DNA of 64,000 nt, taken from Saccharomycopsis phalli (lineage: Eukaryota > Ascomycota > Saccharomycetes > Ascoideales > Saccharomycopsidaceae). The translations under genes were made by a program, and so were the position numbers. The notes beneath the pieces are model-generated. The model was not told where the DNA came from. It saw nothing but the letters and a program-made list of their open reading frames with translations, and did not search any database. Shown here one piece after another: positions 59,422-64,000 of this stretch. The stretch spans positions 930,001 through 994,000 of the forward strand of contig CP073212.1 in the NCBI GenBank assembly GCA_020342235.1, read 5' to 3'. The stretch's first letter is position 1, and every line of letters starts with the position of its first letter.

Positions 59422-62400
59422 ATGACCGAGATTGATGTGTCATATACCGACAAGTTCGGGTTCAAACCGCATTATAAAGTGCAGTTGTTACTCAATGGAG
59501 AGCGCATAAAAGGTTCAGAGGACCGTCAAAAAGTGCGAAACTTGTTTGACTTTGACAATCTCCAAAGATACTTTGCATTTGGATTTGGCAACAAGATTGT
59601 TTTTGAGCCTGTCCAGAAACTCCACAAGGTAATTGCTCAGCGAAAATTTGAAGAATATGAAGATATCATTGAGTTAGACTGCCTGAATTGTCTTGAAATG
59701 CCGAGTGATGTGTTATTCGTGAAGATAATTAGAGGAAGAGTGTTGGTTTGTACTAGTGAGGAGGTGGCCCTAAAAGACCCCCTGGACAACTTCAACAATG
59801 TCTTTCACTGGAAGCTGACCAATTCCATCGTCGAATGCAAGAGCCTGTTTGAAAAGGCAGCAGTTTTGACCGATAATCTGGACTTGACGATACTTGGATT
59901 GAACCAAGAGCCACAGGTGTTTAAAAATGTGACAAGCTTTGAGTTTGGTGAGTCCAATGTGATTTACTTGGGGGGAAAAAGCGGCATCTCTGTTGTCGAT
60001 TTACTGTCGGGCGAACTGCGCTTGATCAAGACAGATTCTCAAATAAAATCGCAGCTCCATCCTGTGTCGATAATTGGTGCCGACAAGAACACTTTATTAG
60101 TCACATATGACGTTAGCGGCAAGTTTTCTGACCTTGAAGAGTTTCAGAAACTTCTGGAGGATACCCGGTACGTTAGCTTCTTTATAGACATTTCCAACGG
60201 CCAGGCATCGCTTGTGGACGAGAATTTTTTCCAAGTGGACGACCAGGTCGAACGCGATTTCTTTATCTACCAGGCTAAGCTTGATTCATGGAAATTTTCC
60301 TCTGGTGTTGACAATTTAATCACTGTGGTATCTACAGTTTCTACTGAAGTCGGGCTATTTACCCACAACAAATTGTACAGGCCAGAGCTGGATTCTATGC
60401 AGGGTGTCATTCCATTGGACGAAGACACATATGAGGATTTGTCGGTGAATGGGATGTCCTTGGATCTTCTTGGCACTGAAAAGTTGGTGGGGGTTCCATC
60501 ACCAGAACTGGTTCATGAGGCGACTCCAAGGGTCTGGCTATCAACTAGCGACGGAATGTTGGTTGGATATGAGTTTATTGATGTTTCTTCTCTCAAGGAA
60601 GGGCTACCTCAGATTACTGCCAAGTATCAATTGGAAAAGTTGGAGAAGTCGAATAAGGAAAAGAGTGAAGAAAAGAGTGAAGAAAAGAATGAAGAAAAGA
60701 GCGACAAAAAGAGCGAGGACATGTCTCAAGCCAATCCATTTGCCAAAGCTGACCCTTTTTCTGGTACTGCAAGTGTGTTTAAATCGGGACCTTTTGCCAA
60801 TATCCAAGCTGATGAGAGTAAAGGCGAGTTTGGCCAAGTTGGATTTGGCGAAGCGAAGAGTTCTGGAACTTTTGGACAAAGTGGATTTGGACAGAGTGGA
60901 TTTGGGCAAAGTGGATTTGGGCAAAGTGGATTTGGAAAAAGTGAAGCTGGAAAAAGTGGATTTGGACAGAGTGGATTTGGACAGAGTGGATTTGGACAGA
61001 GTGGATTTGGACAAAGTGGATTTGGAAAAAGTGAAGCTGGAAAAAGTGGATTTGGAAAAAGTGGATTTGGACAGAGTGGATTTGGAAAAAGTGAAGCTGG
61101 AAAAAGTGGATTTGGACAGAGTGGATTTGGACAGAGTGGATTTGGACAGAGTGGATTTGGACAAAGTGGATTTGGAAAAAGTGAAGCTGGAAAAAGTGGA
61201 TTTGGAAAAAGTGGATTTGGACAAGCCGGAGCGTCTTCTGGGTTTGGGCAGAGTGGATTTTCATTCGGACAAAAGTCACAAGAGAGTTCGTTTGCTAAAA
61301 ATGGCCAGAATACAGAAAGTCCTTTTAGTGCCCTTGGAAAGAAGTCCGAAGACAGTCCTTTTAGTGCTCTTGGAAAGAAATCCGAAGACAGTCCTTTTAG
61401 TGACCTTGGAAAGAAATCCGAAGACAGTCCTTTTAGTGACCTTGGAAAGAAATCCGAAGACAGTCCTTTTAGTGACCTTGGAAAGAAATCCGAAGACAGT
61501 CCTTTTAGTGCCCTTGGAAAGAAATCCGAAGATAGTCCTTTTAGTGCCCTTGGAAAGTCAAAGACAAAAAACGACAGCACGCTCTCCAACCTTGGAAATC
61601 CAGAGAATCCAGTTGCAGAATCCAGCAAGGAATCCAAGCCCTCAGAGTCTACAGTTGATTCAAAACACGGTATAGAGTCAAAACATGGTATCGAGTCAAA
61701 ACATGGATCGGGGCCTAAGCATGAAGTGATCAAATCCACAAAGTCGCATGAGCAAGTGAAGAAAACAGAGCCAAGTCAAGATGATGTGGTAAAAGAATCA
61801 GGGTCAAATGAAGGTGCCGAGGAAAAGGAAAAGGAATCAAATGAAGGTAAAGAGTTGGATGAAGCCAAGGAGAAAATTAAAGATAAAGAGTCGCACGAAG
61901 CCAAGGAGAAAATTAAAGATAATGCGTCAGATGAGGACACGTTCGACTCGTACTTGGACAAGGAAATTGACAGTGAGTTGGCAGATGATCTCAGTGGTAC
62001 CATGGACAATGTCAATGACGTTTTAGATGGCGTGGAGACATTTACCATTGACGAAAAGCCTGCTGGACCAGATACCAGCACCTCTAGTGAAGGAATGGAG
62101 ACTCCGTCGGAAGAAGAGTTTCAGAAAACTCGCTATGTTGACCGACTGGTGGATGCTTCCAAGTCGTATGTTTCTCAGTCGACTGGCACAGAGAAATTGG
62201 CTATACAGCAGCAATGTGTCGGGAGTGAAAAGAAGAAATATGTCAATTCCAGTGTTCAGGCGTTTAACGATGATACAGAATACGTTATGCTGTTGAAAGC
62301 TTCGGCGCTGCGTCCACATCAGTATGTTTTGGGTGAAGTGAAGTACCCAGCATTATCGGACAATCCAATTGCATCTACGCTTGAGAACTTGTATTACGAC

Positions 62401-63102
62401 TCGATGTCGGAGTTTCAGGTATTGGAAGTGTGCCAGAGATCGCTTGACAAGTTTGTCAATGACCATTTACAAGCGAAGATCAATCCAAAGAGGCTGGAAG
62501 CTGCTCTAGACAATTGTTTTGTATGGCGGCTTTCCGAAGGGAAGCTTGTGGAGGATATTATTAGCAAGTACCAAGAGTCTGTTGGCGAGTTGTTGGCGGA
62601 TCTTCGAGAAGGGCATGACGCGGTGGAGAAGTTCAAGAGCGAAGACAAGTTTGCGGACCAGTACGACGAGTTTGTAAAGCAGTTTCAGATGGTGGAGTTG
62701 AACAGTGAGCTTATGCGGACAAGCAGTGCCAACGAGCGTGTGCTACCATTTCGGTTTTTGATTCTCAAGGATAAAATCACCAAGAAGTTCAACTCGGTGG
62801 GCAAGTTATATCAGGATGTTCAGGACGGGTTGATTGGGTTGAAGACACAGTTTCAGAAGGGCGACACCAAGCAGATGTATAGTAAGTTGGGGACGATGAT
62901 TCATCAGATCCGTGTGGCTACTCTGACGCAGATGAATGATATTAGTGTGCTTGTTAAGGAGATGGAGGGTTTGAAGGAGAAGGAGGCTGGTGATTTGGAT
63001 GAATTGGATGGGGAAGTGGAGGGTGTGAAGGCTGAAGGTCGACGGGTTGTTTTGGAGATGATGCGGGATGCGAGTTTGGATAGTTTGACTGAGGTGATTT
63101 GA
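59422..63102 (+). CDS. NUP159: Nucleoporin Nup159
   Basis: This 1226-residue cytoplasmic-face nuclear pore protein anchors the Dbp5 step of mRNA export. Residues 1 to about 385 are the N-terminal beta-propeller (FGFKPHYKVQLLLNGERIKG, then YFAFGFGNKIVF). An FG region follows: SGFGQ/SGFGK units at about 485-613, with SEAGK spacers in a regular order, and then seven units of about 14 residues, SPFSALGKKSED type, at about 630-712. An acidic Lys/Glu segment follows (about 750-870). The segment near SYVSQSTGTEKL may be a Dyn2-binding site. The final about 230 residues are coiled coil for the Nup82-Nsp1 complex. Frame and length fit the family (S. cerevisiae 1460). Confidence 0.93.
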   Translation: MTEIDVSYTDKFGFKPHYKVQLLLNGERIKGSEDRQKVRNLFDFDNLQRYFAFGFGNKIVFEPVQKLHKVIAQRKFEEYEDIIELDCLNCLEMPSDVLFVKIIRGRVLVCTSEEVALKDPLDNFNNVFHWKLTNSIVECKSLFEKAAVLTDNLDLTILGLNQEPQVFKNVTSFEFGESNVIYLGGKSGISVVDLLSGELRLIKTDSQIKSQLHPVSIIGADKNTLLVTYDVSGKFSDLEEFQKLLEDTRYVSFFIDISNGQASLVDENFFQVDDQVERDFFIYQAKLDSWKFSSGVDNLITVVSTVSTEVGLFTHNKLYRPELDSMQGVIPLDEDTYEDLSVNGMSLDLLGTEKLVGVPSPELVHEATPRVWLSTSDGMLVGYEFIDVSSLKEGLPQITAKYQLEKLEKSNKEKSEEKSEEKNEEKSDKKSEDMSQANPFAKADPFSGTASVFKSGPFANIQADESKGEFGQVGFGEAKSSGTFGQSGFGQSGFGQSGFGQSGFGKSEAGKSGFGQSGFGQSGFGQSGFGQSGFGKSEAGKSGFGKSGFGQSGFGKSEAGKSGFGQSGFGQSGFGQSGFGQSGFGKSEAGKSGFGKSGFGQAGASSGFGQSGFSFGQKSQESSFAKNGQNTESPFSALGKKSEDSPFSALGKKSEDSPFSDLGKKSEDSPFSDLGKKSEDSPFSDLGKKSEDSPFSALGKKSEDSPFSALGKSKTKNDSTLSNLGNPENPVAESSKESKPSESTVDSKHGIESKHGIESKHGSGPKHEVIKSTKSHEQVKKTEPSQDDVVKESGSNEGAEEKEKESNEGKELDEAKEKIKDKESHEAKEKIKDNASDEDTFDSYLDKEIDSELADDLSGTMDNVNDVLDGVETFTIDEKPAGPDTSTSSEGMETPSEEEFQKTRYVDRLVDASKSYVSQSTGTEKLAIQQQCVGSEKKKYVNSSVQAFNDDTEYVMLLKASALRPHQYVLGEVKYPALSDNPIASTLENLYYDSMSEFQVLEVCQRSLDKFVNDHLQAKINPKRLEAALDNCFVWRLSEGKLVEDIISKYQESVGELLADLREGHDAVEKFKSEDKFADQYDEFVKQFQMVELNSELMRTSSANERVLPFRFLILKDKITKKFNSVGKLYQDVQDGLIGLKTQFQKGDTKQMYSKLGTMIHQIRVATLTQMNDISVLVKEMEGLKEKEAGDLDELDGEVEGVKAEGRRVVLEMMRDASLDSLTEVI

Positions 63103-63304
63103 TGAGGGATTGGCTGAGTATTGATTGATGGGTAGTTGATAATATGTGTATTTGCCGTGGTGTACCAACTATTGTGCTATATAGCTATCAAATTGCAGTT
63201 ATGGTTTGCAAGTGTAGATGATATTTTGTACATTAAGCGGTCATGTCCATTGGAGTACTTGAATACAGTGGTAATGATGTAATAAGTGTAGTACATTTGT
63301 AAAT
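63103..63304. other. NUP159 3' flank
   Basis: AT-rich; nothing supported. Confidence 0.4.
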
Positions 63305-63425
63305 TAGCTGTAGCAATGGTTGAACTTTGCCTAGTTGAATTGTGGAAATGATTGAATTTTGGCTAGTTGAATTGTAGCAATGGTTGAACTTTGCCTAGTT
63401 GAATTGTAGCAATGGTTGAATTGAA
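63305..63425. repeat. 32-bp tandem repeat, 3-4 copies
   Basis: The unit contains TAGCAATGGTTGAACTTTGC and CTAGTTGAATTG. Confidence 0.85.
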
Positions 63426-63599
63426 AATTGTAGAGAATACAAAACTTCTCGGCAAGTTAATCCTACGTCAACAGGTAATTCAAAAGATTTTAATACGTCT
63501 TGAGAATACCAAGTTTAAAATTTCACACCATGTACTGAAAAATCACCCCAATAACTGCTAATTCAGGCATTGTACTGGAAAAATCACTACAGTAATAAA

Positions 63600-63746
63600 C
63601 TGCTAGCGTAGACTCCCAAAGTATTGCTAGCGTAGACTCCCAAAGTATTGCTAGCGTAGACTTCCAAAGTATTGCTAGCGTAGACTTCCAAAGTATTGCT
63701 AGCGTAGACTTCCAAAGTATTGCTAGCGTAGACTCCCAAAGTATTG
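63600..63746. repeat. 24-bp tandem repeat, 6 copies
   Basis: The unit is GCTAGCGTAGACTTCCAAAG plus TATT. A C/T variant (ACTCCC or ACTTCC) alternates in blocks. Confidence 0.92.
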
Positions 63747-63988
63747 CCAACGGTCAATTATTACCGAAAAAATTTCTAGTCTGGGATGACAAAGCCTCAA
63801 TTTGGTGTTACTAGATCCATATGCAGTAAGGCATGGATAACAGTAATACCAACATATGCTGGACTCAACCCAACGACATTGAGTCCACGCTACACGAAAT
63901 TCACGCCAATTTAATCACCCCCACACCTTACTGGTCGGATCGGCACACCATTTGAGATATAAATCAATTTAATCCAGCTAGTTTCCCC

Positions 63989-64000
63989 ATGGGCGAGGGT
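63989..64000 (+). CDS. Possible gene start cut by the window edge
   Basis: ATGGGCGAGGGT is preceded by AGATATAAATC about 35 bp upstream. Only four codons are visible, so this is a guess from context. Confidence 0.2.

Noticed and set aside
1-64000. CRISPR array, rRNA, bacterial operon features
   Set aside because: The tandem arrays lack the constant-repeat and variable-spacer design, and the window is eukaryotic. No rRNA or convincing tRNA gene was seen.

Overview
The window is nuclear DNA from an ascomycete yeast (Saccharomycotina). The genes are compact and almost all intronless, and they are clear fungal orthologs: elongation factor 3, a GH81 endo-beta-1,3-glucanase, Pho80, Spb4, Las1, Nup159, Vps10, Vps27 and others. 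One intron is visible. It is 39 nt long, in an ATP19 gene, with GTAAGT at the donor and CTAAC only a few bases before the acceptor AG. The genus and the meaning of CTG codons cannot be settled from this window.

Layout, left to right: a secreted subtilisin-like protein that lacks visible catalytic residues (minus, 0.4-1.4 kb); retroelement debris; ENG1/DSE4-type glucanase (plus, 4.0-7.1 kb); a Rua1-type zinc-binding protein (minus); ULA1 (minus) and SPB4 (plus), divergent; VPS27 (minus); ATP19 (minus) and LAS1 (plus), divergent across 100 bp; the WDR48-like gene DUF1 (minus, 19.9-22.7 kb); a 4.3-kb gene-poor stretch with one decayed gene; POL2 (plus, 27.1-33.3 kb); a repeat-rich 2-kb gap; VPS10 (minus, 35.3-39.7 kb); YPT7 (plus); PHO80 (minus); LINE copies; an Asn/Ser-rich secreted protein (minus, 47.3-49.2 kb); BUD31 (minus) and RAD18 (plus), with start codons only 18 bp apart; TEF3 (plus, 54.2-57.3 kb); a young LINE copy; NUP159 (plus, 59.4-63.1 kb); and possibly the first codons of a further gene at the right edge.

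The genes are housekeeping functions and form no pathway cluster. Loose themes are endosome and vacuole traffic (VPS27, VPS10, YPT7), ribosome biogenesis and translation (SPB4, LAS1, TEF3), DNA replication and repair (POL2, RAD18) and ubiquitin-family biology (ULA1, DUF1, RAD18, VPS27).

The gaps between genes hold most of the unusual structure. There are more than twenty minisatellite arrays, many with periods divisible by three. Seven 5'-truncated copies of one LINE family end in an (ATT)n-type tail, and three of them have clear 12-15 bp target-site duplications. A second 3'-end family and a dispersed repeat with inverted TGTAATATAGTAA ends are also present. A Reb1-like TTACCCGG box, or a one-base variant, lies 36-80 bp upstream of several start codons, and CACGTG boxes lie upstream of SPB4, PHO80, TEF3 and NUP159.
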